A program made the position numbers and the translations under genes. Below the pieces are notes generated by a model that worked only from the letters and a program-made list of their open reading frames with translations, was not told where the DNA came from and ran no database searches. Shown piece after piece: positions 30,470 to 39,006 of a DNA stretch of 64,000 nt; position 1 is the first letter of the stretch, and the number at the start of each line of letters is the position of its first letter. This DNA comes from Enterococcus florum (GTDB lineage: Bacteria; Bacillota; Bacilli; Lactobacillales; Enterococcaceae): the NCBI RefSeq assembly GCF_004309355.1, contig NZ_BJCC01000001.1, positions 62,001-126,000 on the forward strand, written 5' to 3'.

Positions 30470-31471
30470 TTATAAGTTAGCAAAGTATGCTAAAGTACGT
30501 ACCAATTGTGCAGTGTAAGACATTTCGTTGTCGTACCAAGCTACAGTTTTAACCAATTGTTTGTCGCCAACTGTCATAACTTTTGTTTGAGTAGCATCGA
30601 ATAAAGAACCGTAAGTCATACCAACGATATCAGAAGAAACGATTTCGTCTGTGTTGTAACCGTAAGATTCGTTCGCTGCTGCTTCCATAGCTGCATTGAT
30701 TTCGTCAGCTGTTACTTCTTTTTCAAGAACAGTTACTAATTCAGTCAATGAACCAGTTGCAACTGGAACACGTTGAGCAGCACCATCTAATTTACCGTTT
30801 AACTCAGGAATTACCAAGCCGATCGCTTTAGCAGCACCAGTTGAGTTAGGAACGATGTTTGCAGCAGCTGCGCGTGCACGACGGAAGTCACCTTTAGGAT
30901 GAGGCCCATCAAGAGTCATTTGGTCCCCTGTGTAAGCATGGATAGTTGTCATGATTCCTTCAACAACACCAAATTTGTCATTTAAAGTTTTAGCCATAGG
31001 AGCTAAACAGTTCGTTGTACATGAAGCACCTGAAATAACGGTTTCTTTACCAGTCAAGATGTCATGGTTTGTGTTGTAAACGATTGTTGGAACGTCGTTT
31101 CCACCAGGAGCAGTAATGATAACGCGTTTAGCGCCACCTTTTAAGTGTAATTCAGCTTTTTCTTTAGAAGTGAAGAATCCAGTACTTTCAAGAACGATGT
31201 CTACACCTAGATCACCCCAAGGAATTTCTTCTGGGTTGCGATGTGAAGTGACTTTAACTTCTTTGCCGTTAACATCGAAAGAGCCTTCGTGAACTTCTAC
31301 AGTTCCGTCAAAACGTCCTTGTGTAGTATCATATTTTAACAAATGAGCTAACATTTTAGCATCTGTTAAATCGTTGATCGCTACAACCTCTAGTCCTTCT
31401 ACATTTTGGATACGGCGGAAAGCCAAGCGTCCGATACGTCCAAATCCGTTAATTCCAACTTTTACTGTCAT
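30470..31471 (-). CDS. gap: Glyceraldehyde-3-phosphate dehydrogenase, NAD-type
   Basis: A 333-residue dehydrogenase. The Rossmann motif [15 protein letters not shown] begins at about residue 7. Asp34 follows the second strand, as in NAD-dependent GapA. The catalytic Cys151 lies in [12 protein letters not shown], and the partner His is in the conserved IHAYTGDQ block region. ATG 31471 follows AAGGAGGAA. It is directly downstream of its repressor gene cggR (39-base gap). Confidence 0.98.
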   Translation of the reverse strand: MTVKVGINGFGRIGRLAFRRIQNVEGLEVVAINDLTDAKMLAHLLKYDTTQGRFDGTVEVHEGSFDVNGKEVKVTSHRNPEEIPWGDLGVDIVLESTGFFTSKEKAELHLKGGAKRVIITAPGGNDVPTIVYNTNHDILTGKETVISGASCTTNCLAPMAKTLNDKFGVVEGIMTTIHAYTGDQMTLDGPHPKGDFRRARAAAANIVPNSTGAAKAIGLVIPELNGKLDGAAQRVPVATGSLTELVTVLEKEVTADEINAAMEAAANESYGYNTDEIVSSDIVGMTYGSLFDATQTKVMTVGDKQLVKTVAWYDNEMSYTAQLVRTLAYFANL

Positions 31472-31510
31472 TTAAGAATTCCTCCTTATGGAATCAAAAA
31501 AATATTTATT

Positions 31511-32548
31511 TTAAAGGGTTGCCCCTTTTAAAATCTCATTTGCTGCGGCTTCATCTGTGATAAGCCAGGTTTGTTCAGGAGCATGTTTCATGTAAGCCAG
31601 AATCGCTTTTGCCTTCGATTTTCCACCGGCCACGGCGATCACTGTCGGAATCTTTTCAACATCCTCAAAAGATAGGCCAATCGGCGGCGCTTTATAAACG
31701 ATCTTGCCGCTGGCATCAAAAAAATAGCCAAATGATTCTGCTACTGCGCGATCCTGTCTCAACGTGACGATCTCGTCTTCAGTCATTTTGCGTCGTACAG
31801 CCATATGCAGCGCTCGTCCGATGCTGTGAATGACGCAATTGGCTTCTTTGATAGTCGCCAAAACGTTTTTGATCGAAGGTTCTTTCAGCAGCGTGTGATA
31901 CGCTTCTTGGCTCAACTGCTCGGGAACGTATAATACACGATGGTCTCCTTTTGCATTGGCTGCCATTAGAGCACTGACCGAATTCGCCTGAATGGAAACG
32001 GACTCGCCGATACCTCCTCTGGCCGGCACAAAAAGATTATGTCTTTTCGGTGTCTCCATCGGGGTCACATGCTTGGCAATCTCTGCCATCGTTGTCCCAC
32101 CCATTACAGCAATGATGTTAGTGCCCTCCTGCAATCGGCGATGGAGAGCATCATTGACTAATTCTCCAAAATCACCAACCACTTTAGGCTGTTCATCACT
32201 ATTTCCAGAAACAATCAAGCATCGTTCGATATTGAATTTCGTGGCCAAACGTTTTTCAAGCTGATCCATCCCAGTGAGTTGATCCATTAACAGATCCAGA
32301 TCCTGGAGAAGCACCTCGCCTTTTTTGGTAAGCGACATGCCGCTTTTGGTGGTCTCAATCAAACGCTGTTCTCTCAAAAAATCCGTCTCACTGCGCAACA
32401 CACGTTCTGTCAGTCCTAATGATTCCGCCAAATTTCGGCGTCCAATTGGCTGCATCCAAAAAATGTTTTGCAATACACGGTATCTTCTTTTCACGGCATT
32501 CAAAATATCTGGAGCAATTGTTTCCAGTGCCTTAAATTCACTTAGCAA
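31511..32548 (-). CDS. cggR: Central glycolytic genes repressor CggR
   Basis: A SorC/DeoR-type repressor. The N-terminal winged HTH (about 15-75, AESLGLTERVLRSETDFLRE) is followed by a sugar-binding domain that in B. subtilis CggR senses fructose-1,6-bisphosphate (MGGTTMAEIA, AVAGGKSKAKAI). I place the start at a TTG at 32548, giving 345 residues: it follows GGAGG at eight bases and aligns with the usual CggR N-terminus. Longer in-frame starts up to 32695 would run through the operator and promoter. It represses its own operon. Confidence 0.92.
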   Translation of the reverse strand: MLSEFKALETIAPDILNAVKRRYRVLQNIFWMQPIGRRNLAESLGLTERVLRSETDFLREQRLIETTKSGMSLTKKGEVLLQDLDLLMDQLTGMDQLEKRLATKFNIERCLIVSGNSDEQPKVVGDFGELVNDALHRRLQEGTNIIAVMGGTTMAEIAKHVTPMETPKRHNLFVPARGGIGESVSIQANSVSALMAANAKGDHRVLYVPEQLSQEAYHTLLKEPSIKNVLATIKEANCVIHSIGRALHMAVRRKMTEDEIVTLRQDRAVAESFGYFFDASGKIVYKAPPIGLSFEDVEKIPTVIAVAGGKSKAKAILAYMKHAPEQTWLITDEAAANEILKGATL

Positions 32549-32565
32549 AGGATTTACCTCCATTG

Positions 32566-32601
32566 GACTTATAAAGTCCCTCATAGACCTTAAACGACCC
32601 A
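32566..32601 (-). promoter_or_regulatory. cggR operator: CggR operator
   Basis: Two direct repeats on the minus strand, TGGGTC-N6-GGTC and AGGGAC-N6-AGTC, four bases apart. This matches the B. subtilis CggR operator layout (CGGGAC-N6-TGTC-N4-CGGGAC-N6-TGTC). It lies downstream of the promoter and just before the ribosome binding site, so CggR would act as a roadblock. Confidence 0.85.
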
Positions 32602-32666
32602 TGAATGATAAAAAAAAGTAGGAAATGATCAAAAAAATAAGTTTCAAGCAAATCCTCACATATCGA

Positions 32667-32695
32667 ATTCTACCAGTTTTATCGCATTTACGCAA
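32667..32695 (-). promoter_or_regulatory. Promoter of the cggR-gap operon
   Basis: -35 TTGCGT (32695-32690), 17-base spacer, -10 TAGAAT (32672-32667) on the minus strand. Transcription would begin near 32660, upstream of the CggR operator. Confidence 0.8.
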
Positions 32696-32696
32696 G

Positions 32697-32722
32697 AAAA
32701 AACCAAGAAATTTTTCTTGGTT
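32697..32722 (-). terminator. Terminator of rpoN
   Basis: AACCAAGAAA pairs with TTTCTTGGTT on the minus strand, followed by TTTTCTT. The hairpin begins within the rpoN stop codon. Confidence 0.85.
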
Positions 32723-34023
32723 TAGTCGAAACGTTTTCTTTTGGATGAACTAGGGATCCCTAGCGCTTCCCGATATTTGGCAACGGTTCTGCGCGAAACC
32801 TTTTGCTCTTTTTCTTTTAGTAGATCAGCGATTTTTTGATCAGACAATGGCTTGTTCTTATTTTCAGCATCTACCATCGTACGGATCAATTGCTTCACTT
32901 CATCAGCAGAGGTATCTTCATCATTAACCTTATTGACAAAAAAGCTGCGCAGCTCGAAAACCCCAAAATCCGTCTCGATGTATTTGCCGTTTACTGCACG
33001 GCTGACTGTTGATTCATGAACACCTGCTTCCTGCGCGATCTCTTTTAACATCAAAGGCTTCAAAGAACCTTTTTTATCTAGAAAAAAGTGCTCCTGATGG
33101 GCAACGATTAGCTTGCCAACCTCCAAAATAGTATCTTTTCGTTGACCGATCGTCCGTTTCAACCACTCAAACTGCTGCAATTTTTCCTTTAGGTATTCTT
33201 TTGTCTCTTCATCTGCTTGTTGTTGTAGTCGATTAAAATAGTTTTCTTGGAAGTTCAACTTTAATTGGCCGCGTTTATTGGACAAAACATGCAGGCTGCC
33301 ATCCTTACTTCTGACTAAAGTCAGATCAGGAATGATAAAATCAGGGATACTCTCACCAAACCCAGCACCTGGAAATGGATTCAACGAGCGGATGTAGTCG
33401 ATGATCTCCTGAATTTGAGGCATCGTCAACTGGTATTCCTTCGCCAATTGTTCAAAACGGCGATTGGCAATTTTATCAAACGCTTCTTCCAGCAGCAAAT
33501 AAGCCAAATTGGGTGCATAATCATCTCGTTCAGTCTGCAGCATGAGACATTCTTGAAGATTTCTCGCTCCGATACCTGGCGGATCCAATTGCTGAAGCAG
33601 TGTCAAGGCATCCAATAACTGAATATCCGTAGCCTGATACTCCTTTTTAAATGTTTCTTCATCGATTTGAAGATACCCATTACTATCTACATATTCTGCT
33701 AGTCCCAACATTAATTTGCGTAAAAATGTCTCTCGATAATTCAAGTGAATCTGATTGATCAAATATTCAAACAGTGACTCATGCTGATCAGCAATTTGGC
33801 CAATGTAATCATTTTTTGAATGATCGTTCATCATCATAAGATCACTGCGCATTTTCGGTGCGACGACCTCAAAGAGCGGATTTTCCAAAGAAGCGGTCTC
33901 AACGTAATCCCGCAGTTCTTCCGTATTGAATTGAAGCATCTGGATCGCTTGCTGAAGTTTTTGCGTCATAGCAAGCTTTTGTGTCTGTTGCTGAGATTGA
34001 GAATATCCTTGCTGAAACTTCAT
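32722..34023 (-). CDS. rpoN: RNA polymerase sigma-54 factor
   Basis: A 433-residue sigma-54. Region I is the Gln-rich N-terminus (about 1-50, QQQTQKLAMTQKLQQAIQML) that contacts the activators. The central core-binding region follows, then the HTH (AQEAGVHESTVSRAVNGKYIETDFG) and the RpoN box RRTVAKYREALGIPSSSKRK near the C-terminus. Full length. In enterococci sigma-54 drives mannose-family PTS operons with LevR-type activators. It has its own terminator and lies directly upstream of the cggR promoter. Confidence 0.97.
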   Translation of the reverse strand: MKFQQGYSQSQQQTQKLAMTQKLQQAIQMLQFNTEELRDYVETASLENPLFEVVAPKMRSDLMMMNDHSKNDYIGQIADQHESLFEYLINQIHLNYRETFLRKLMLGLAEYVDSNGYLQIDEETFKKEYQATDIQLLDALTLLQQLDPPGIGARNLQECLMLQTERDDYAPNLAYLLLEEAFDKIANRRFEQLAKEYQLTMPQIQEIIDYIRSLNPFPGAGFGESIPDFIIPDLTLVRSKDGSLHVLSNKRGQLKLNFQENYFNRLQQQADEETKEYLKEKLQQFEWLKRTIGQRKDTILEVGKLIVAHQEHFFLDKKGSLKPLMLKEIAQEAGVHESTVSRAVNGKYIETDFGVFELRSFFVNKVNDEDTSADEVKQLIRTMVDAENKNKPLSDQKIADLLKEKEQKVSRRTVAKYREALGIPSSSKRKRFD

Positions 34024-34076
34024 TGTACTTACCCCTTGTTTTTTTTTGATTCTATGCTAAACTAATAATCGTTGCT

Positions 34077-34148
34077 GCGCCCTTAGTGTAGTGGATATCA
34101 CGTAAGATTCCGGTTCTTGAGACGGGGGTTCGATTCCCTCAGGGCGCG
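34077..34148 (+). tRNA. tRNA-Arg (anticodon CCG)
   Basis: A 72-base cloverleaf. Acceptor arms GCGCCCT and AGGGCGC pair perfectly; the anticodon stem is TAAGA/TCTTG with loop TTCCGGT, so the anticodon CCG is at 34110-34112 and reads CGG. The T arm has GGTTCGATTCC. The discriminator base is G and CCA is not encoded. A plausible promoter (TTGTTT, 16 bases, TAAACT) lies just upstream, within the 5' region of the divergent rpoN gene. Confidence 0.95.
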
Positions 34149-34169
34149 TTTCTAATTATATCAATCATT

Positions 34170-34206
34170 GAAGCACTTTCCAACAGTTGGAAAGTGCTTC
34201 TTTTTG
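34170..34206 (+). terminator. Terminator of tRNA-Arg
   Basis: AAGCACTTTCCAA pairs perfectly with TTGGAAAGTGCTT across CAG, followed by CTTTTT. Confidence 0.9.
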
Positions 34207-34220
34207 TTCATTCTGCTTTT

Positions 34221-34250
34221 TCAAAAAAAAGCAGGCTTCACAAGCCTACT
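34221..34250 (-). terminator. Terminator of rpoE
   Basis: On the minus strand AGTAGGCTT pairs with AAGCCTGCT, followed by a run of T. The stem contains the rpoE stop codon. Confidence 0.85.
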
Positions 34251-34857
34251 CTTCTTCGTCGTCTTCTTCAAATTCATCGTCATCGTCGTCATCAATCACA
34301 CTAAGATCATCCTCGATACCTCCTGGCACGACCTCTTCGTCGTCACCTGTATCATCATCTGCACCGATTTCTTGAAGATCTGAGTTGTATGCTGCGATTT
34401 CATCGTCATCATCGTCGTCATCTTCAAGATCGAGATCTTCGTCATCTTCATCGACTAGATCCGTATCTTCAGGATCGTCATCGTTATAATCGATCGCATC
34501 TTCATCTCCATTGATAAAGGCATTGACTTTTTTACGTTTTTTACGTCGAGGGGTATCTTCGTCCTCGTCTTCTAACCCATGGTTGACCTCTTCATCGATT
34601 GAATCGATCGCATACCATGAACGCAATCCCCAACGATTGTCTCCCAAAGAAATAAAGCTGCCGTCAATATTCAAGTCCGTATAAAATTGTGCTAATGCAT
34701 CACGAATCTCGCTGTCCGATTTGCCAAGGTAATTTTGAATTTGATTGACCAAATCAGAAAAGTCCATGACCTCGCCATGGTCCTCCAGAATTGCGTGTGC
34801 CACTTCGATCATTGATAATTCTTCTTTGTTCAAGTCAGCAAAAACACTAAGTTCCAA
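34246..34857 (-). CDS. rpoE: RNA polymerase delta subunit
   Basis: About 203 residues. The N-terminal HARE-HTH domain (about 1-90; [41 protein letters not shown]) binds core polymerase. The C-terminal half is extremely acidic with a short KKRKK break and ends in runs of Asp and Glu, as in Gram-positive delta. I favour the TTG start at 34857, with AAAGGA nine bases before, because it gives the enterococcal MELSVF beginning; a GTG three codons earlier (34866) is the alternative. Delta promotes polymerase recycling and rapid response to nucleotide levels. Confidence 0.93.
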   Translation of the reverse strand: MELSVFADLNKEELSMIEVAHAILEDHGEVMDFSDLVNQIQNYLGKSDSEIRDALAQFYTDLNIDGSFISLGDNRWGLRSWYAIDSIDEEVNHGLEDEDEDTPRRKKRKKVNAFINGDEDAIDYNDDDPEDTDLVDEDDEDLDLEDDDDDDDEIAAYNSDLQEIGADDDTGDDEEVVPGGIEDDLSVIDDDDDDEFEEDDEEE

Positions 34858-34930
34858 GTATGACACGTCCTTTCACAGTCTACTCCTTATCATACAAAAA
34901 CCCGCAATAAAAAGCAAACCTTTCTTTTGG

Positions 34931-35365
34931 TTACGTCGTAAATTTCAACTCAAGATGATAATCTCCGACTTTCTCCTGTCCCATGTATAGCTCATAATCC
35001 AGCGTAACAACTCCAGAAAACGGCCGATCCCTCAAGCTGACATGCAGATTGGTGGTATTGGTGGTGATCATAAACATTCCATAAGGTGTCTTATAACTTG
35101 TTTCAATTTTTTTTAAATACGCAAATTTCATTCGCATGCGCATTTCACCTGAGCGAATCAGCTGGATCTGTGAATCAGGAGTAATTTTCATGGTCACAGG
35201 AACTTCCTGTCCATCTGGCTGGACTTCTTTATAACGAATATAGATCGTGCCATTGATCTTGACGATTTGACCATACACATCAAACACAAAGTCCTCGGTT
35301 TCATTGTGTTGGGTCACTCTTGTTTGCAGATTGATTTTTGCTGGGATTCCTTCATTGATATTCAC
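34931..35365 (-). CDS. DUF1934 family protein (YwiB-like)
   Basis: A 144-residue beta-barrel-type protein of the DUF1934/YwiB family, related in fold to calycins; function unknown. Characteristic stretches are INLQTRV, YIRYKE and TPYGMFMITTNTT. I choose a GTG start at 35365, preceded by AAAGGGGCGG at good spacing, over the longer open frame to 35398. It lies 65 bases upstream of rpoE on the same strand. Confidence 0.8.
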   Translation of the reverse strand: MNINEGIPAKINLQTRVTQHNETEDFVFDVYGQIVKINGTIYIRYKEVQPDGQEVPVTMKITPDSQIQLIRSGEMRMRMKFAYLKKIETSYKTPYGMFMITTNTTNLHVSLRDRPFSGVVTLDYELYMGQEKVGDYHLELKFTT

Positions 35366-35497
35366 TGAGTTTCCGCCCCTTTCAAATCTATTTTTCACGG
35401 TTTTGATTTTTTTGTCAACTACTTCCTTTTTTTAAGTGCTGAAAGCCGCGCGAGATCATTTTTTTGTTTATAATAGAATCGTGTGGAGGGAGATTTT

Positions 35498-36313
35498 ATG
35501 AAAAAAGCTTTATTCTTTGATCAAGGACTAGTCCCGAAAAAGGAGCTGTTCAGTCCATTTGCATTGACAGATGTCCTGACCAGCTTTTCAGGCGAGAACG
35601 ATATACCGATCATCCACTTTTGGCAAATGGATCAGGTATTGATTCTAGGAATGAAGGACAGCCGAGTTCCTCATTTAGAAGAGGCTCTTTCGACAGTTCT
35701 GAAGTATCAGTACCAACCGATTTTGAGAAATGCTGGAGGATTAGGAGTGATCAGTGATTTAGGAACGCTGAATGTCTCGTTGATCTTGCCCAAAAAAAGC
35801 GTTCATGACTTATCTATCGATGAAGGATACCTGCGGATGTTTCACTGGTTGAAACAAACATCTTTTAACGAATGGACCATCACGGCTGGTGAGATCGCTG
35901 ACTCTTACTGTCCAGGAAAATTTGATTTGTCCATCCAAGGAAAAAAAATTGCAGGGCTCGCTCAGCGGCGAGTGAAGAATGGGATTGCGGTCATGATGTA
36001 CCTCAGCGTCAATGGCGACCAAGACTTCCGCGGACAACTTGTCAAAGACTTTTATCAAGCAGGTCTTAAGGATTCCTTTGGAGACTTGGGATACCCTCCC
36101 GTTCGTCCTGAAAGCATGACGACTCTGTCTGCAGTGAATGGAAAGGAAATGTCTATCCGACAGGTCAAGGAACAATTATTAGAGGCAATGCCCCATTCGG
36201 ATCAAACAGAAAAGCTATCTGATTTTTTCCAAACGACCGATTTCACCGATCGCTTAAAAAAAATGACCCAACGAAATATGATTATTCAGGAGGAATTAGA
36301 TGAGCAGTTATAA
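35498..36313 (+). CDS. Octanoyl/lipoyl transferase, LipL-like (BPL/LplA fold)
   Basis: A 271-residue member of the biotin/lipoate protein ligase fold. RNAGGLGVISDLGTLNVSL matches the acyl-binding loop, and SYCPGKFDLSIQGKKIAG carries the Cys and Lys used by amidotransferases of the LipL type, which move octanoyl or lipoyl groups from GcvH to E2 subunits. A lipoate ligase activity cannot be excluded. ATG 35498 follows GGAGGGAG; the stop overlaps the next gene by 14 bases. Confidence 0.82.
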   Translation: MKKALFFDQGLVPKKELFSPFALTDVLTSFSGENDIPIIHFWQMDQVLILGMKDSRVPHLEEALSTVLKYQYQPILRNAGGLGVISDLGTLNVSLILPKKSVHDLSIDEGYLRMFHWLKQTSFNEWTITAGEIADSYCPGKFDLSIQGKKIAGLAQRRVKNGIAVMMYLSVNGDQDFRGQLVKDFYQAGLKDSFGDLGYPPVRPESMTTLSAVNGKEMSIRQVKEQLLEAMPHSDQTEKLSDFFQTTDFTDRLKKMTQRNMIIQEELDEQL

Positions 36314-37661
36314 AAATCAATTACTACCAATGGAGAAAGTATTTCGCGATCCTGTCCACAACTATATCCACGTACAGCACCGCGTGATTCTTGATCTGAT
36401 AAATTCAAGGGAAGTGCAACGGTTGCGAAGAATCAAACAACTAGGGACCTCCTCATATACCTTTCACGGGGCTGAACATAGCCGATTTTCGCATTCTCTC
36501 GGCGTTTATGAGATCACTCGACGAATCTGTGACATTTTTCAACGCAACTACTCTGTTGAAAAGGTTGGAAAAGATGGTTGGGATGACAGTCACCGCTTAG
36601 TAGCTCTTTGTGCTGCTTTGCTGCACGATGTAGGTCATGGACCTTATTCGCATACATTTGAACACATTTTTAAAACCGATCACGAGCAGTTGACCGTAGC
36701 GATCATCACCTCTCCAGAAACAGAGGTGTTTCAAATTCTAAATAGTGTCGCTGAAGGCTTTCCCGAACAAGTGGCCAGTGTGATCACGAAGACCTACAGC
36801 AATCCTCAAGTCATCCAAATGATTTCTAGTCAGATCGATGCTGATCGCATGGATTATTTGTTGCGCGACGCCTATTATACAGGCACAGAATATGGCACAT
36901 TTGACTTGACGCGGATCCTGCGTGTGATTCGGCCTTACAAAGACGGGATCGCCTTTTCCATGAACGGAATGCATGCTGTTGAAGATTATATCGTTAGCCG
37001 CTATCAAATGTATATGCAGGTCTATTTTCATAATGTATCTCGTGGAATGGAAGTGATCCTGGAGCATTTGCTGGATCGAGCAAGTGAATTGTTTGAAGAG
37101 GACCCTGATCTTTTTGCTTACCATTCTCAACTATTGATCCCCTTTTTGAAGCAATCCTTTACTTTGGAAGAATATTTACGTTTGGATGATGGTGTGTTGA
37201 ATACTTATTTCATTCAATGGCGCGATGAAAAAGACGTGATTTTGAGTGATCTGGCGCAACGTTTTTTAGATCGCAAACCATTAAAATCGATTGCTGTCGA
37301 TTCGGCAGAGAATCCTTTATTGGACCAACTGCGAGAGTTGGTCGAAAAGGTTGGGTTTAATTCTCGTTACTATACAGCAATCAATTCTAGTTACGATCTG
37401 CCGTATGACTTTTATCGTCCAGAGTCTGGCCGTCACCGGATGCAAATCGAAATTATGCAATCTGATGGCACGATGATCGAGCTTTCTCAGGCTAGTCGTC
37501 TGGTGGCCGCTTTGGCAGGTCAAGGCCAAGGAGATATTCGTTTCTATTTTCCTAAAGAAATGATCCAGCCGCACCCAGCAAATGCCTCATTGTTTGAGGA
37601 GGATTATCAGTTGTTCGCACAGCACATTCGTAACGGACGACTAATTGAAAAAACGAGCTAG
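36300..37661 (+). CDS. HD-domain dNTP triphosphohydrolase, YwfO / EF1143 type
   Basis: A 453-residue HD phosphohydrolase. The metal motif is spread over HSRFSHSLGVYE (about residue 60), LLHDVGHGPYSH (about 110) and DADRMDYLLRDA (about 180). The closest described relative I recognise is the E. faecalis EF1143 dNTPase, an allosteric enzyme that cleaves dNTPs to deoxynucleoside and triphosphate. Length fits. Translation is coupled to the lipoyl transferase gene by a 14-base overlap. Confidence 0.9.
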   Translation: MSSYKNQLLPMEKVFRDPVHNYIHVQHRVILDLINSREVQRLRRIKQLGTSSYTFHGAEHSRFSHSLGVYEITRRICDIFQRNYSVEKVGKDGWDDSHRLVALCAALLHDVGHGPYSHTFEHIFKTDHEQLTVAIITSPETEVFQILNSVAEGFPEQVASVITKTYSNPQVIQMISSQIDADRMDYLLRDAYYTGTEYGTFDLTRILRVIRPYKDGIAFSMNGMHAVEDYIVSRYQMYMQVYFHNVSRGMEVILEHLLDRASELFEEDPDLFAYHSQLLIPFLKQSFTLEEYLRLDDGVLNTYFIQWRDEKDVILSDLAQRFLDRKPLKSIAVDSAENPLLDQLRELVEKVGFNSRYYTAINSSYDLPYDFYRPESGRHRMQIEIMQSDGTMIELSQASRLVAALAGQGQGDIRFYFPKEMIQPHPANASLFEEDYQLFAQHIRNGRLIEKTS

Positions 37662-37680
37662 CATATCCTGCTGGCTCGTT
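37646..37680 (-). terminator. Terminator shared by convergent genes
   Basis: AACGAGC-AGC arms pair at 37652-37680. The minus-strand product ends in TTTTTT, so it mainly terminates the flavoprotein gene; the stem covers the stop region of the HD gene. Confidence 0.8.
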
Positions 37681-37683
37681 TAA

Positions 37684-39006
37684 CTATTTAGATAAGTAAT
37701 CGGCTGCTATATTGTTTAAACAATGCATCACATCTGAAGGATAGTCTGCATGAAAGAAAAAATCATGAACAGCCAACTCTTCTGCTCTCAACTTGCCTCT
37801 TACAACTAAAGAAAAAAGGTTCGCCAAATGACTGATGTTGGCCTCAGCAATAGCCTGCAGACCAATCACTTCTTTTGAATGAGGATAAACAAACATAATC
37901 AAATAGACAGGGACTCGCCGGTTGTCTTCTAGATAAACATGGTAGACACCAGAAAATTTGTCGATAGGGTACCTGCTAAAGCGTTCGTCTCGCTGTTGCG
38001 CACCGCTTCGTGCCACCGTCAACTCACAGATAGTAAAAACATTGGTCTTCGTGCTTTGAAAAACCAGTTCCTTTTTTGCAGCGATATGATTTGCTGCCAC
38101 GATGGCGCTGCGTACCGCATTGTTGACTAGAGACATATACAATCTCTCTTCGATCGGCAATAACTCCAGGCGCAGCATATCTCCCAGTACATAAATGTCC
38201 TCAGACGCTTGAAACTGCGGAGAAACAATCCCAGTCCCATCGATGTCTAAATCGATCGATTGGGCCAAAAATTGATGGTTTGGTTCAAGGTTAGGTGCTT
38301 TGATCAGCATATCTGTTTCAAACTCACCTTGGTTCGTAACGATCTTGATTTTTTCTTCTGTTTCCTCGACTCTTTCAAAATCGATCGCTGTTAAAAATTT
38401 GATTTCCTTCTGGTTCAGCTTTTCAATAATCCGCTCTGTGATTTCGTTATCAACAGCCATTTCCAAAAGATTGTCGAATTTTTCCAATACGATAATCTTC
38501 AATTTGGGATTGTACACGTGCAAGGAAGCCGCTAATTCGATTCCGATAATGCCTCCGCCTAAAATTGCTACAGATTCAGCATCCTGGAGTTTTTCGACCG
38601 TTCTTCTGGCATCATTCAATTCCTTCGTCTGATACACAAACTTTTTTTCTTTTTCAATTAAATATTGTGGCTGAGTAGAACCGATTGCAATGATCAGTTT
38701 ATCGTAAGAAACAATTTTCTCTTGGCCATCCTCTTTGATCATTACCGTTTTATCCCATGAGTTGATAGCTGTACACTCCGTATTCAAGTGAACATCAATA
38801 TAATTGTCTTTTAAGTCCTTTTCGTTAAACCGAATGGCATCCTCCAGCCGATCGATCTGTCTTTTTAAAAATACGTTGATCCCATTAGGCACATACCCCA
38901 GATGATCCTTTTTTTCATAAATCACAATATCCTTATATGGTTTTCGTTTGCGAATTTCCAAAGCAGCCTGTACGCCTGCAAAGGAACCTCCAATAATTAC
39001 AATCAT
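37684..39006 (-). CDS. FAD/NAD-dependent flavoprotein of the CoA-disulfide reductase / NADH oxidase family, redox Cys absent
   Basis: A 440-residue pyridine-nucleotide-disulfide oxidoreductase: FAD motif IVIIGGSFAGVQAALEIR at the N-terminus, the NAD motif VAILGGGIIGIELAASLH at about 147-164, DIYVLGDM at the second FAD site, and a C-terminal dimerisation domain. Where Nox, Npr and CoA-disulfide reductases carry the redox Cys (S-C-G near residue 42), this protein has HLGYVPNGINVFL with no Cys. It may therefore be a plain NADH oxidase or a sensor. It overlaps the upstream Mga-like gene by four bases. Confidence 0.82.
   Translation of the reverse strand: MIVIIGGSFAGVQAALEIRKRKPYKDIVIYEKKDHLGYVPNGINVFLKRQIDRLEDAIRFNEKDLKDNYIDVHLNTECTAINSWDKTVMIKEDGQEKIVSYDKLIIAIGSTQPQYLIEKEKKFVYQTKELNDARRTVEKLQDAESVAILGGGIIGIELAASLHVYNPKLKIIVLEKFDNLLEMAVDNEITERIIEKLNQKEIKFLTAIDFERVEETEEKIKIVTNQGEFETDMLIKAPNLEPNHQFLAQSIDLDIDGTGIVSPQFQASEDIYVLGDMLRLELLPIEERLYMSLVNNAVRSAIVAANHIAAKKELVFQSTKTNVFTICELTVARSGAQQRDERFSRYPIDKFSGVYHVYLEDNRRVPVYLIMFVYPHSKEVIGLQAIAEANISHLANLFSLVVRGKLRAEELAVHDFFFHADYPSDVMHCLNNIAADYLSK

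Noticed and set aside
32549-32695. Longer CggR start sites
   Set aside because: They cover the operator and promoter and would add a hydrophobic stretch not found in CggR.
34168-34383. Plus-strand open frames with Ser or Phe/Val runs
   Set aside because: They are antisense to the Asp/Glu-rich tail of rpoE; the low-complexity runs come from that repeat-like coding.
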